From the NCBI GenBank assembly GCA_017516005.1, contig JAFWDU010000007.1, positions 1 to 64,000 on the forward strand: a stretch of 64,000 nucleotides of DNA, given 5' to 3'. The notes under the pieces were generated by a model. That model had not been told where the DNA came from. It saw only the letters and a program-made list of their open reading frames with translations, and did not search any database. This document shows positions 1-8,159 of the stretch, in pieces. The position numbers were made by a program, and so were the translations under genes. How positions within the stretch are numbered: the first letter of the stretch is position 1; each line of letters starts with the position of its first letter. The stretch is from Oscillospiraceae bacterium (GTDB lineage: Bacteria > Bacillota > Clostridia > Oscillospirales > Oscillospiraceae).

Positions 1-147
1 ACGGACTCCTGTGCGGGCGTGTCAGCCCAAGGTCTTAACTGTCAGGCCATTTACTCTCTCATTCTAACAGCTTCGGCTTTGAGATGGAAAAAGACGCGGC
101 TGGCTGCCGCGCCTTAAACCGTAATTATTATTGTAGGAGGTCTAGAC
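1..147 (+). other. leader region upstream of gltX
   Basis: This stretch holds no gene that I can support. A GC-rich inverted repeat (CGCGGC, loop of five bases, GCCGCG) lies near positions 95-111 and is not followed by a T tract, so it is not a normal terminator. The conserved T-box antiterminator sequence is not visible. AGGAGG at 135-140 is the ribosome binding site for gltX, seven bases before its ATG. Confidence 0.4.
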
Positions 148-1617
148 ATGGATTTTTTTGCGGAAATGGAACAGCGGATTCCCCACGGCGAGGTCCGCAC
201 CCGCTTTGCGCCCAGCCCGACAGGCTATATGCATGTTGGAAATCTTCGCACCGCTTTATATACCTATCTGATTGCCCGCCACGCCGGTGGCAAATTCATT
301 CTGAGAATTGAGGACACGGATCAGAGCCGCCTTGTGGAAGGCGCTGTGGATGTCATCTATAAGACCATGACGGAATGCGGTCTGGATCATGATGAGGGAC
401 CGGATGTCGGCGGCCCGGTTGGTCCCTATGTACAGACGGAACGCAGGGGGCTTTACGGAAAGTACGCGGAACTTCTTGTTCAGCGCGGAGGCGCATACTA
501 TTGCTTCTGCGGGAAAGAAGAGAGCGATGATAGCGAGGAAACAGAGATCCGCAAGCATGTATGTGCATGCCGCGACGCCTCTCTGGAAGATGCGCTTGCG
601 CGTATCTCTGCCGGCGAACCCTATGTGATCCGCCAGAAAATCCCCCAGGAAGGAACGACAACCTTCTCTGATGTCACGTTTGGAGACATCACCGTTCCAA
701 ATGAAGATCTGGACGACCAGGTGCTTCTCAAATCGGACGGACTTCCCACCTATAATTTTGCGAACGTCATTGATGACCATCTGATGGGAATCACCCACGT
801 GGTACGCGGAAGCGAATACCTCTCCTCCGCTCCGAAATACAATCTTCTCTACCGGAGTTTCGGCTGGGATGTGCCGGAATATATTCACTGCTCACCGGTC
901 ATGCGTGATGCACAGCACAAAATGTCCAAGCGTCACGGAGATCCCTCCTACGAGGATCTGATTGCAGAGGGTTATCTTACGGAAGCCGTCGTCAATTATG
1001 TCGCGCTTCTGGGCTGGAGTCCTTCGGGAGAGCAGGAGATCTTCACGCTTCCGGAATTGATCCAAGCCTTCGACCTGCGCGGCATCTCCAAATCTCCCGC
1101 GATTTTCGATAAGGTCAAGCTTACCTGGATGAACGCGGAGTATATCAAAGCACTGACGCCGGAGGCTTTCTTCGAGAAGGCGGAGCCCTACCTCCGGTCC
1201 GCGGTTCACGCTCCTCAGATTGATCTGTTTGCCCTTTCAAGACTCCTGCAGCAGCGCTGTGAAATTCTCACGGATATCCCCGGCAAGGTAGACTTTTTCG
1301 ATGCGGTTCCTGATTACGAACTGGAACTGTACACAAACAAGAAGATGAAGACCGATCCCGAAAAGGCGCTCTCTGTTCTGCAGTCAGTGCTTCCGGTTCT
1401 GGAAGCTTTGGATGTCTGGGACAATGACAGTCTCTATACTCGACTTGTCTCCCTTGCAGAAGAACTGGGCATGAAGAACGGCACCCTGCTCTGGCCTCTG
1501 CGTGTTGCCGTATCCGGTAAAATGTCCACGCCCGGCGGTGCAACGGAACTGTGCGCCCTGCTCGGCAAAGAGGAGTCCCTTTCCCGGATCCGCGCTGCGA
1601 TCGACAGGCTTTCCTGA
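148..1617 (+). CDS. gltX: glutamyl-tRNA synthetase
   Basis: Class I aminoacyl-tRNA synthetase that charges tRNA-Glu (and in organisms with GatCAB often tRNA-Gln as well) in the cytoplasm. The HIGH-type motif is seen as PSPTGYMHVGN near residue 24-34 and the second signature as KMSKRHGDPS near residue 257-266. A CxC...CxC cluster around residues 119-141 could bind zinc, as in several bacterial GluRS. At 489 residues the length is normal. The start is fixed by AGGAGG seven bases upstream. It stands alone, followed by a strong bidirectional terminator that separates it from the convergent marR gene. Family assignment is secure; whether it is discriminating or non-discriminating cannot be told from the sequence. 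Confidence 0.97.
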   Translation: MDFFAEMEQRIPHGEVRTRFAPSPTGYMHVGNLRTALYTYLIARHAGGKFILRIEDTDQSRLVEGAVDVIYKTMTECGLDHDEGPDVGGPVGPYVQTERRGLYGKYAELLVQRGGAYYCFCGKEESDDSEETEIRKHVCACRDASLEDALARISAGEPYVIRQKIPQEGTTTFSDVTFGDITVPNEDLDDQVLLKSDGLPTYNFANVIDDHLMGITHVVRGSEYLSSAPKYNLLYRSFGWDVPEYIHCSPVMRDAQHKMSKRHGDPSYEDLIAEGYLTEAVVNYVALLGWSPSGEQEIFTLPELIQAFDLRGISKSPAIFDKVKLTWMNAEYIKALTPEAFFEKAEPYLRSAVHAPQIDLFALSRLLQQRCEILTDIPGKVDFFDAVPDYELELYTNKKMKTDPEKALSVLQSVLPVLEALDVWDNDSLYTRLVSLAEELGMKNGTLLWPLRVAVSGKMSTPGGATELCALLGKEESLSRIRAAIDRLS

Positions 1618-1644
1618 CGTTCTCAGACGCACCTGTCTGAACCG

Positions 1645-1696
1645 AAAAAACTCTGGATTCGAAGCTTTCTTCCAGCTCCGGATCCAGAGTTTTTTT
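1645..1696. terminator. bidirectional rho-independent terminator
   Basis: An A run, the arm CTCTGGAT, a loop, the matching arm ATCCAGAG and a T run of seven. It is symmetrical, so it can end both gltX (rightward) and marR (leftward), which converge here. Confidence 0.9.
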
Positions 1697-1742
1697 GTTC
1701 GCATCGCATTGACAGGCCGTTCGTTCTTCCTGTTGCTGATTC

Positions 1743-2228
1743 TCAGTCGTCGAACACTTTATTATTCAGTTCCTGCATGTTGTCCAGCATAATTTCAAGT
1801 GACGCAATTGCGATCTCACGCTGCTCCTGAGGGATTCCACGAAGAAGATATTCTTCAATTCGCTCCTTGTTGTGCCGGGAACGGTAATGCACCATTTTTG
1901 CTTGATCGGTGACGCAAACGGATTTGTATCGGTGATCCTTCTCGCTTTCCTGTTTGATCACAAACCCTTTCTGTTCCAGACGCTTCAGAATGCCTGTCAC
2001 AGTCGGGTTGGAAAGATGCATTTCCCGTTCAATATCCACCTGGTTGATCTCAACACCGCGTGATTGGGCAAAATTGACATACTGCAGCACATCTGTCTGA
2101 ACTGCTGTCAGTCCATATTCTGCCAGGTAACGGTTGCGTTCCTTCTCAATTGCAAGATTGATGCTTTTCGTGAGAAGTCCGACTTTTTCCGCCTGGGTCA
2201 TTGTCTGATATCCGGAAACCTGATTCAT
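1743..2228 (-). CDS. MarR family transcriptional regulator
   Basis: A 161-residue winged-helix DNA-binding protein. The central segment shows the MarR pattern: a helix-turn-helix (VDIEREMHLSNPTVTGILKR) followed by the wing (LEQKGFVIKQESEKDHRYKSV). MarR proteins are usually dimeric repressors that respond to phenolic or other small ligands. The start was placed at the ATG at 2228 because GGAGG lies seven bases before it; a longer frame upstream has no such site. A good promoter (TTGCGT, 17 bases, TATAAT) lies at 2285-2313. No neighbour is an obvious target: gltX converges and the oxidoreductase diverges 0.48 kb away. The ligand is unknown. Confidence 0.9.
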   Translation of the reverse strand: MNQVSGYQTMTQAEKVGLLTKSINLAIEKERNRYLAEYGLTAVQTDVLQYVNFAQSRGVEINQVDIEREMHLSNPTVTGILKRLEQKGFVIKQESEKDHRYKSVCVTDQAKMVHYRSRHNKERIEEYLLRGIPQEQREIAIASLEIMLDNMQELNNKVFDD

Positions 2229-2284
2229 CGCAATTCCTCCACAATCTCCAGCGAATAAACACATTGTCCATTTAAGTATTGATT

Positions 2285-2313
2285 ATTATACATTCAAACC
2301 GAAAAAAACGCAA
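2285..2313 (-). promoter_or_regulatory. promoter of the MarR gene
   Basis: Read on the minus strand: -35 TTGCGT (2313-2308), a 17-base spacer and -10 TATAAT (2290-2285). Transcription would start near 2278, giving a leader of about 50 bases before the marR ATG. Confidence 0.65.
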
Positions 2314-2612
2314 TCAACAAAAACACATTAATCCACATTCTGTCTTTCGTTCGGAAGAATTGCGGCAAATGTCAGCTACATAAGGAACACGCAGGATATT
2401 CCTTCCCACTTGTCTATCCGCAAAATAACGGAATACAGCGCCGCATCAACTGCTGAAACTCCCGCATGTATTGTCGAACTGACCGTCCGGCAAATCAACG
2501 CAGAGAAAGCCCGCAGAATGCGGGTGTGCAAAGTGTTTGCGTGCTGTCTGCTTCCATTTTTCTTGAAAAAATGCTGAAACCCTGATTGAGACAACGAGAT
2601 CAGAATCCACAA

Positions 2613-2642
2613 ATTGTCCATCTGAATCTTCATATTCTCTGT
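2613..2642 (+). promoter_or_regulatory. putative AraC-type activator site at gfo promoter
   Basis: Two related nonamers, ATTGTCCAT at 2613 and ATTCTCTGT at 2634, begin 21 bases apart, and the second shares its last base with the -35 box. The araC promoter 1.6 kb to the right has the same arrangement (TTTATCCAT and TTTGTCCAT). This spacing of two helical turns is typical of direct-repeat sites for AraC family activators. Binding is inferred. Confidence 0.45.
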
Positions 2643-2670
2643 TGCATGGATTTACCGCATCATCTATACT
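2642..2670 (+). promoter_or_regulatory. promoter of the Gfo/Idh/MocA gene
   Basis: -35 TTGCAT (2642-2647), a 17-base spacer, -10 TATACT (2665-2670). A second -10-like TATAAT lies at 2680. The leader is short, about 28 bases. Confidence 0.6.
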
Positions 2671-2704
2671 GATACTATCTATAATTGTAGAAAGGATGAA
2701 CACC

Positions 2705-3964
2705 ATGCAAGAATTACGTGTCGCAATCATTGGTACTGGCACGATTTCCAACCGCCACATGAAGGTGTGGGGAAATATCCCTCAGGTGAAGGTCGTCGCC
2801 GCTGCCGAAATCAATGAGCCCAAGCTGAAGGCATGGGGCGAGCGCTATCATTTCAACGAGAAGGATCTCTACACTGATTTCCGTGAGATGCTGAAGCGCG
2901 ATGACATTGACGCTGTGGATGTTTGCGTGCATAACAATCTGCACACTCCCGTGTCTATGTATGTCATGAAAGCAGGATATCCCTGCTACTCCGAGAAGCC
3001 CATGAGCGCCAGCTACTTCGACTCCAAGCTCCTGTATGACTGTGCGAAGGCCACCGGTCAGAAGCTGGCTATCCAGATCAGCTCCCTGTACTCTGCACAG
3101 ACCTACATCGCAAAGCAGGTTCTGAATGCCGGTAAACTGGGCAATGTCTACCATGCCCGTATGGCAACTGCCTCCCATCGCCGCAGAAATGCAGTGGACC
3201 GCGCCGCTCTGTTCTCCTCTCCCGACTTCCGTGATGCTTACATGGCGGGTCATGGACAGATTGTCGATCTGGGTATTTATCACTTCGGCCAGATGCTTTA
3301 TCTTCTGGGCCTGCCTGAACTGGACAGTGTTCTGGGCAAGCTGCACCAGGGTGTTGAAATGCCCAATGAGGAGTGGGCAAAGAGCCATCCCATGACTGTT
3401 GAGGATATGGGCGTCGGTTTTGCAACCTTTAAGAACGGCCTGTCTCTGGAACTTCAGGAGGCATCTGCCGTAAACAAAGACGATCACATGGATCATCACA
3501 TTCTGGGCTCCAAGGGCGGTCTGTACTGGGGCATGACCGACGACTTCGGCGGCGACTGGTCCATGGGCGGCGGCGGTGGCCCGATGGGCGGCGGCGGACT
3601 GCCCGGTCCTCTGCAGCCTCAGCTGTACTATCGCGGCCAGGACGAGTTCGGCTACGATGTTACGATTGACTACCACGCTTATGAGAATCAGCAGGATCTG
3701 AAAACCTACAAGCCCGAGATGATGCAGTGGTTCGATAATCAGCTTCACTGGTACAATTACCTGACCGGCAAGCTGACCGACGAAACCAGATACAATACGC
3801 CTCTCATCGGTCTGAACGTCAGCCTTCTCACCGACGGCCTGGTCCTCTCTGCTGAGATGGGCCGTGCTGTCACTGCGGACGAAATCAAAGTAAACTCCAA
3901 GTCTCTCGCCATCTGGAAGCAGGAGACTCCGTGGGGTGTCTTCGATTACGACGCGAGCCTGTAA
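2705..3964 (+). CDS. Gfo/Idh/MocA family oxidoreductase
   Basis: A 419-residue NAD(P)-dependent sugar or cyclitol dehydrogenase of the glucose-fructose oxidoreductase / inositol dehydrogenase family. The Rossmann fold begins at residue 5 (VAIIGTGTISNRH), the EKP signature is at 97-99 (SEKPMS), and the motif DLGIYHFGQ at 188-196 supplies the Asp and His expected in the active site. Residues 282-302 form an unusual glycine-rich loop (SMGGGGGPMGGGG). The start at 2705 was chosen because AAAGGA lies eight bases upstream; the in-frame ATG at 2696 overlaps that site and a longer frame would start inside the promoter. The substrate is not known. It is a single-gene unit followed by a terminator, and its promoter shares repeat elements with the downstream araC gene, so the two are probably functionally linked. 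Confidence 0.93.
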   Translation: MQELRVAIIGTGTISNRHMKVWGNIPQVKVVAAAEINEPKLKAWGERYHFNEKDLYTDFREMLKRDDIDAVDVCVHNNLHTPVSMYVMKAGYPCYSEKPMSASYFDSKLLYDCAKATGQKLAIQISSLYSAQTYIAKQVLNAGKLGNVYHARMATASHRRRNAVDRAALFSSPDFRDAYMAGHGQIVDLGIYHFGQMLYLLGLPELDSVLGKLHQGVEMPNEEWAKSHPMTVEDMGVGFATFKNGLSLELQEASAVNKDDHMDHHILGSKGGLYWGMTDDFGGDWSMGGGGGPMGGGGLPGPLQPQLYYRGQDEFGYDVTIDYHAYENQQDLKTYKPEMMQWFDNQLHWYNYLTGKLTDETRYNTPLIGLNVSLLTDGLVLSAEMGRAVTADEIKVNSKSLAIWKQETPWGVFDYDASL

Positions 3965-3980
3965 GCTTTCCTAGTCTCCT

Positions 3981-4012
3981 GGCACCCTGGCAGCCCGCCG
4001 GGGTGCCTTTTT
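3981..4012 (+). terminator. rho-independent terminator after gfo
   Basis: GGCACCC, a 13-base loop, GGGTGCC and TTTTT, 16 bases after the gfo stop codon. Confidence 0.88.
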
Positions 4013-4200
4013 CATACCACCTGCGTTTTGTTTAGCTTCTCTCTTTTTCTTGCGCCATCATGAACGCCGATCTGTATTCTATTCATGCTAAGCATAGTTG
4101 ATATATTTCCATTTTTATAGACATTTTTCGGACAGATACAGTGAATAAAGCATGCGAATATTTCTCGTATCATTCCACTTTGCATCATTCAATTCTGCGA

Positions 4201-4250
4201 ATTCTCCATGTTATCTTCATTTTATCCATCACAATCATCGTTTTGTCCAT
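4201..4250 (+). promoter_or_regulatory. phased direct repeats upstream of araC promoter
   Basis: Three related nonamers, ATTCTCCAT (4201), TTTATCCAT (4221) and TTTGTCCAT (4242), lie 20 and 21 bases apart on the same face of the helix. The last one overlaps the -35 box by one base. This is the layout of an AraC family activator site and matches the one at the gfo promoter. The simplest reading is that the AraC protein encoded just downstream activates its own gene and gfo. Confidence 0.5.
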
Positions 4251-4278
4251 TGTGCCGTTTTCTGCTGTAGGATATTGT
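4250..4278 (+). promoter_or_regulatory. promoter of the AraC gene
   Basis: -35 TTGTGC (4250-4255), 17-base spacer, -10 TATTGT (4273-4278). The boxes are imperfect, as expected for a promoter that needs an activator. Confidence 0.5.
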
Positions 4279-4323
4279 AAATGAAAGGTAAATGGAACGC
4301 AAACCGCAATGGGAGGCATTGGA

Positions 4324-5106
4324 ATGAAAATCACAACTCTGAACGGGCCGAAGGGTATGTACTTTCAGCCGGAAGAGATTCACGATCATTGTGAAATCCT
4401 TCTTCGCAAAGAGGGCAGCGGCATCCTGACCATCGAGGGACAGGAAACTGTTGTCAGTGCCGGAAGTATCGCGTACATTCCCGCTGGCGTCCGTCATTCT
4501 GATCAGGCGCTTGAACCCTCCCGTAACGGGCACCTGACATTCGCTCCTGTTTCCAGTCTTCCATCTTCCTTCCGGCTCCTCCACGATGAGGATCATCGGT
4601 TTGAGCAGGTATTCGATCTGGCTGCCGACGCAATGCTTCAGGCTGGTTTGAACAGTCATTATCTCCAATCGGACAACGCTTCTCCCGAAGGCAGAAACCA
4701 CCTGGCTTTTGCCTACTCACTGGGAGATACCCTGTTTCTTCTTCTGCAAAACTGGTGTGACACGCTTCAGCCGGAAGCCAACAGTGCAGTTGAAACGATC
4801 GATCGGCAGATCCGCCTTCGCTTTGCGGAGGCTGACTTTGATCTGACTGCAGAGATCGCCAGAACCGGATACTCGGTCGGCTATTTCCGTTCCATTTTCC
4901 GTGATCAGATCGGCCGTCCTCCACAGGCGCAGCTGAATCACATCCGAGTCGAATACGCCAAAAGCCAGATGCAGATTTATCAGGATGCAGTCCCCATCAA
5001 AATCATCAGCGCGAATGCCGGTTTTGTGGATCCCTATTACTTTTCCCGGCTGTTCAAACAGATGGTCGGTGTATCCCCCAGGGAATATCTCGCATCTCTT
5101 CACTAG
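4324..5106 (+). CDS. AraC family transcriptional regulator
   Basis: A 260-residue regulator with an N-terminal cupin-like sensor domain (residues 1-90, with the metal- or ligand-binding pattern HDHCEI at 20-25) and a C-terminal AraC-type double helix-turn-helix domain (about residues 160-258, ending in FKQMVGVSPREYL). Such proteins usually bind a sugar and activate catabolic genes. GGGAGG lies seven bases before the ATG at 4324; an ATG five codons upstream overlaps this site and was rejected. Because the same repeat elements precede this gene and the gfo oxidoreductase, I infer that it controls both. The ligand is unknown. Confidence 0.93.
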   Translation: MKITTLNGPKGMYFQPEEIHDHCEILLRKEGSGILTIEGQETVVSAGSIAYIPAGVRHSDQALEPSRNGHLTFAPVSSLPSSFRLLHDEDHRFEQVFDLAADAMLQAGLNSHYLQSDNASPEGRNHLAFAYSLGDTLFLLLQNWCDTLQPEANSAVETIDRQIRLRFAEADFDLTAEIARTGYSVGYFRSIFRDQIGRPPQAQLNHIRVEYAKSQMQIYQDAVPIKIISANAGFVDPYYFSRLFKQMVGVSPREYLASLH

Positions 5107-5223
5107 CTTTCATTGCATGGACCTAAACAAGCTGGCTGCTCTCTCTTCTATGAGCTCCGCTCTTTCCGTTTTATGTTAACTTATCATTTCTGTCTTTGGT
5201 GTTCATTGATTTGACCTGACAAA

Positions 5224-5261
5224 AAGAAGAATGCAGCCTGGTTTTCGGCTGCATTCTTCTT
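5224..5261. terminator. bidirectional terminator between araC and MATE
   Basis: A perfect 15-base stem (AAGAAGAATGCAGCC and its complement) around an eight-base loop. Flanking A and T runs are part of the stem, so it can work for both converging genes. Confidence 0.88.
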
Positions 5262-5277
5262 ATTCACCCGCTTAGTA

Positions 5278-6663
5278 TCACTGCGTCAGTTTTTTAATCC
5301 AGCGATATCGATTGCAGTGGATGCTCGCTGCACCGCATTTGAATACCTGATCCGCATTCAGGCAGATTACCACAGCAACCGGCGGCCAGTGAAACACAAA
5401 AGCCGCAAGCGCGGATACCGGCAGGACAATACCCCAGATGCTGATCAGATCGTTAATCAGAACAAATCGGGTATCTCCGCCGCCGCGGATAATGCCGGTC
5501 TGGGTCGGCATCTGGTAAGACATACCAAAGCCGGTCACGCAGAAGACAAGAAGGAAGGAATTTGCCAGCGCACGAGTCTCATCCGACAGGCGGTACAGGC
5601 TCAGGACAGGACCGCGCAGGAAGAACAGGCCAGCGGAGATCACTGCGCCGATACACAAAAACAGCACCTGAAGCGTCCTGGAATACTCCTTGATTTTCGG
5701 TAATCCCGCACCAGAGCCAATGGTCTTTCCGATCAGGATACTCGCAGCGGAAGCAGCTCCCACAGAGCCAACCTTAAGGGTAAGGTAAAGCGTAGAAGCC
5801 ATGGAATTGGCCGCGATTGCATTGGCTGTCATATGCCCCAGGATGACTGTCTGAAGTGCATTGGATGCGCCCCAAAGCCCCGCAGTGGCAATTGCGGGAA
5901 GTCCCACCTTGATATAGGTTTTTGCCAGTTCCCGGTTCCAGCCCAGCAGATCACGAAGCCGGAGTTTCAGTCTTTGATCCCAGAACACAAGATAGAAAAC
6001 AACGATTACCAATTCCACGCAGCGCGCGGTCAGTGTTCCAATTGCTGCGCCGACAACGCCCAGTTCTGGAGCTCCGAAGTGTCCGGAGATCAGCGTATAA
6101 TTGATGGAACAGTTTAGAATCAGTGTACTCAGAGAAATCAAAAGCGCAATCCGGACCGTCTCCACGCTGCGGAGCGTTGCAAGGAGTGCGGTTGTCAGGG
6201 CAAATACCGGATATGTAAAGCGGACAATCTTCAGATAGCGAACACCTTCCGCAACAATGGTCTCGTCGTTGGTAAAAATCCGAAGTGTTCCTTCCGGAAA
6301 GAAACTGACAAGTGTAAACAGGACCACCGCGATTCCGAGTGCGATCTTCGTGCCGATGGCGGAAATCTGGCGGATAGGTTCGAGTCGCTTTTGTCCCCAG
6401 TACTGGCTGGCCACGACAACAATCACATCTCCGACTCCGTTGACAACCTGCTGAAGGATAAACTGAATCTGATTCACCGCCGCAACACCGGAAAGTGAGA
6501 TCTCGGAGTAACCGCCGATCATCACATTGTCCGCCAGGTTGACGGAGAGCACAATGATATTCTGAAGGACCAGCGTACCGCACAGGATAAAAAAAGATTT
6601 ATAGAAAGATCTGTCTTTCGTCACGTTCATCACCCCAAAAGCAGGCGAAATAATCCGCTCCAT
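5278..6663 (-). CDS. MATE family efflux transporter
   Basis: An integral membrane cation/drug antiporter with about twelve hydrophobic helices, 461 residues with the chosen start. The N-terminal segment (VLQNIIVLSVNLADNVMIGG) and repeats such as GLWGASNALQTVILGHM are typical of the MATE fold. The frame is open as far as 6807, but the first 48 residues are polar and unlike the family. The start at 6663 (MERIISPAFG) is favoured by resemblance to other MATE starts, although no strong ribosome binding site precedes it; 6702 and 6630 are alternatives. The transported compound is unknown. It diverges from the histidine kinase gene, and might be its target. Confidence 0.88.
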   Translation of the reverse strand: MERIISPAFGVMNVTKDRSFYKSFFILCGTLVLQNIIVLSVNLADNVMIGGYSEISLSGVAAVNQIQFILQQVVNGVGDVIVVVASQYWGQKRLEPIRQISAIGTKIALGIAVVLFTLVSFFPEGTLRIFTNDETIVAEGVRYLKIVRFTYPVFALTTALLATLRSVETVRIALLISLSTLILNCSINYTLISGHFGAPELGVVGAAIGTLTARCVELVIVVFYLVFWDQRLKLRLRDLLGWNRELAKTYIKVGLPAIATAGLWGASNALQTVILGHMTANAIAANSMASTLYLTLKVGSVGAASAASILIGKTIGSGAGLPKIKEYSRTLQVLFLCIGAVISAGLFFLRGPVLSLYRLSDETRALANSFLLVFCVTGFGMSYQMPTQTGIIRGGGDTRFVLINDLISIWGIVLPVSALAAFVFHWPPVAVVICLNADQVFKCGAASIHCNRYRWIKKLTQ

Positions 6664-6759
6664 ATCATAGCGCCGGATCCAGAAAAAGTCAACGAACAGC
6701 ATTTGCTTTACCCGCTTTTTCAGTATTTCATGTGAATCTACGCATTTTTTTCGAAGCGC

Positions 6760-6788
6760 TTGAAAACAGGTTTGAATTGGGATAAGAT
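6760..6788 (+). promoter_or_regulatory. promoter of the two-component operon
   Basis: -35 TTGAAA (6760-6765), 17-base spacer, -10 TAAGAT (6783-6788), with the kinase ATG 63 bases downstream of the -10 box. Confidence 0.65.
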
Positions 6789-6851
6789 GACAAAAAGTGT
6801 CCCGCATTCCGCATAATACCGGATTTCAAAAGGGACTGGAGGGAGTATCAC

Positions 6852-8159
6852 ATGTTCCAGGTATTCAGCCGCGATCTGGTGCAGCTCACACCGCTTCTGC
6901 TGCAGCTTGCCGGATTGACCTTTGCCGTTCTGATCGATCCATACATTCAAAAAGCGCACAGACGGAATATGCTCCTGATTATTTTCGTAATGCTGACTCT
7001 GATTGCACAGAACGCACTGGACTATTATTTTACGGATTATGAGTTTCTCCGCCTTGCCAGAACGATTGTGGCTGTTTACGGATACAGCTTCCGTCCGCTG
7101 GTCATTGTGCTGTTTTTCCGCTGCACCACCGGCAAACGGGTACATTCTTCAGCCTGGGTTCTTTTGGGAATCAACGCAGCCGTTCATCTTACTGCCTTCT
7201 TTTCCGACATCTGTTTTTCTTTTTATTCCGATGGTACCTTTGTTCGAGGCCCGCTTGGTTTCACATCGCACATTGTCAGCGGAATTCTGCTCGTCCAGCT
7301 GGCGTACCGCAGCATTCAGGAACACCACCGAATCCGTCGATCCATCGCATGGATGCCACTGTTCTGCATTGTGTTAATTGTCGCCGGCATCATCGCTGAT
7401 ACCTTCATGCCAGTCTTCTATGACAGAAGCGTCAATGCATTGACCATGTCCACAGTTACCTGCTGCGTGTTTTACTACATCTGGCTTCACCTTCTTTTTG
7501 TTCTGAACCATGAGCAAGCATTGATTGAAGAACAGCACATCCAGATTATGATTTCCCAGATTCAGCCTCATTTTCTCTTTAATACACTTTCAACCATTCA
7601 GGCGCTCTGCCGGACCGACCCCGAACAGGCAGCGCAGGTCACGGAGAAGTTCGGCACTTATCTGCGGCAGAACATCAGTTCCTTGAATCAGCCAAACCTG
7701 ATTCCTCTGGAGAAAGAACTTCAGCACACCAAAGCCTACGCGGAAATTGAAATGATCCGCTTCCCAAACATTCAGGTGGAATATGACATTCAGGACAGTG
7801 ACTTTTCACTCCCCGCTCTGACGATTCAGCCCATGGTTGAAAACGCCATCCGCCACGGCGTACGCAGCAAAGAAGAAGGCATTGTACGCGTCTCAACACG
7901 TAAAACGGATCTCTGGCATGAGATTCTCATTTCAGACAACGGCGTCGGTTTTGACACCAGTCTTCCTATTCCCGCCACAAAAGATGCCCATATTGGTCTG
8001 CGTAATGTCCGGGAACGGATTAAAACTCTCTGCGGCGGATCGGTTGCAATCAGCAGTCGCCCGAACGAGGGCACTGACATTACCATTCGAATTCCGCTTG
8101 CAAAAGATCTGACCCGTCAAACGACTGGCGGCACTGCTCCTGAAAGGAGTGAGGCGTAA
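6852..8159 (+). CDS. sensor histidine kinase, LytS/YesM type
   Basis: A 435-residue membrane kinase. The first 215 residues hold about six to seven hydrophobic helices and no recognisable extracellular sensor. The His_kinase domain of the LytS/YesM group follows, with the phospho-accepting histidine at residue 240 in QIQPHFLFNTL. The ATPase domain shows the N box (PMVENAIRHGV) and the G1 box (ISDNGVGFD). GGAGGGAG lies just upstream of the ATG. The stop codon overlaps the start of the response regulator gene (TAATG), so the two are translationally coupled. The signal is unknown; quorum peptides, membrane state or small metabolites are typical for this class. Confidence 0.93.
   Translation: MFQVFSRDLVQLTPLLLQLAGLTFAVLIDPYIQKAHRRNMLLIIFVMLTLIAQNALDYYFTDYEFLRLARTIVAVYGYSFRPLVIVLFFRCTTGKRVHSSAWVLLGINAAVHLTAFFSDICFSFYSDGTFVRGPLGFTSHIVSGILLVQLAYRSIQEHHRIRRSIAWMPLFCIVLIVAGIIADTFMPVFYDRSVNALTMSTVTCCVFYYIWLHLLFVLNHEQALIEEQHIQIMISQIQPHFLFNTLSTIQALCRTDPEQAAQVTEKFGTYLRQNISSLNQPNLIPLEKELQHTKAYAEIEMIRFPNIQVEYDIQDSDFSLPALTIQPMVENAIRHGVRSKEEGIVRVSTRKTDLWHEILISDNGVGFDTSLPIPATKDAHIGLRNVRERIKTLCGGSVAISSRPNEGTDITIRIPLAKDLTRQTTGGTAPERSEA

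Larger units (their letters stand above)
2229..2704. other. divergent intergenic region marR / gfo
   Basis: A 476-base stretch without a supportable gene. It contains the marR promoter at its left end and the gfo promoter with its direct repeats at its right end. Between about 2340 and 2600 I see nothing recognisable. Confidence 0.6.
4013..4323 (+). other. intergenic region gfo / araC
   Basis: An AT-rich stretch of 311 bases with no gene. Its right half holds the phased repeats and the promoter of the araC gene; in the left half I see nothing recognisable. Confidence 0.6.

Noticed and set aside
1-147. T-box riboswitch in front of gltX
   Set aside because: The conserved antiterminator box and a terminator with a T tract are absent.
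256-888. Open frame of 210 codons on the minus strand inside gltX
   Set aside because: It is antiparallel to a certain gene, has no ribosome site and no family similarity.
2714-3748. Open frame of 344 codons opposite the oxidoreductase gene
   Set aside because: It arises from the codon pattern of the plus-strand gene. It has no recognisable domain.
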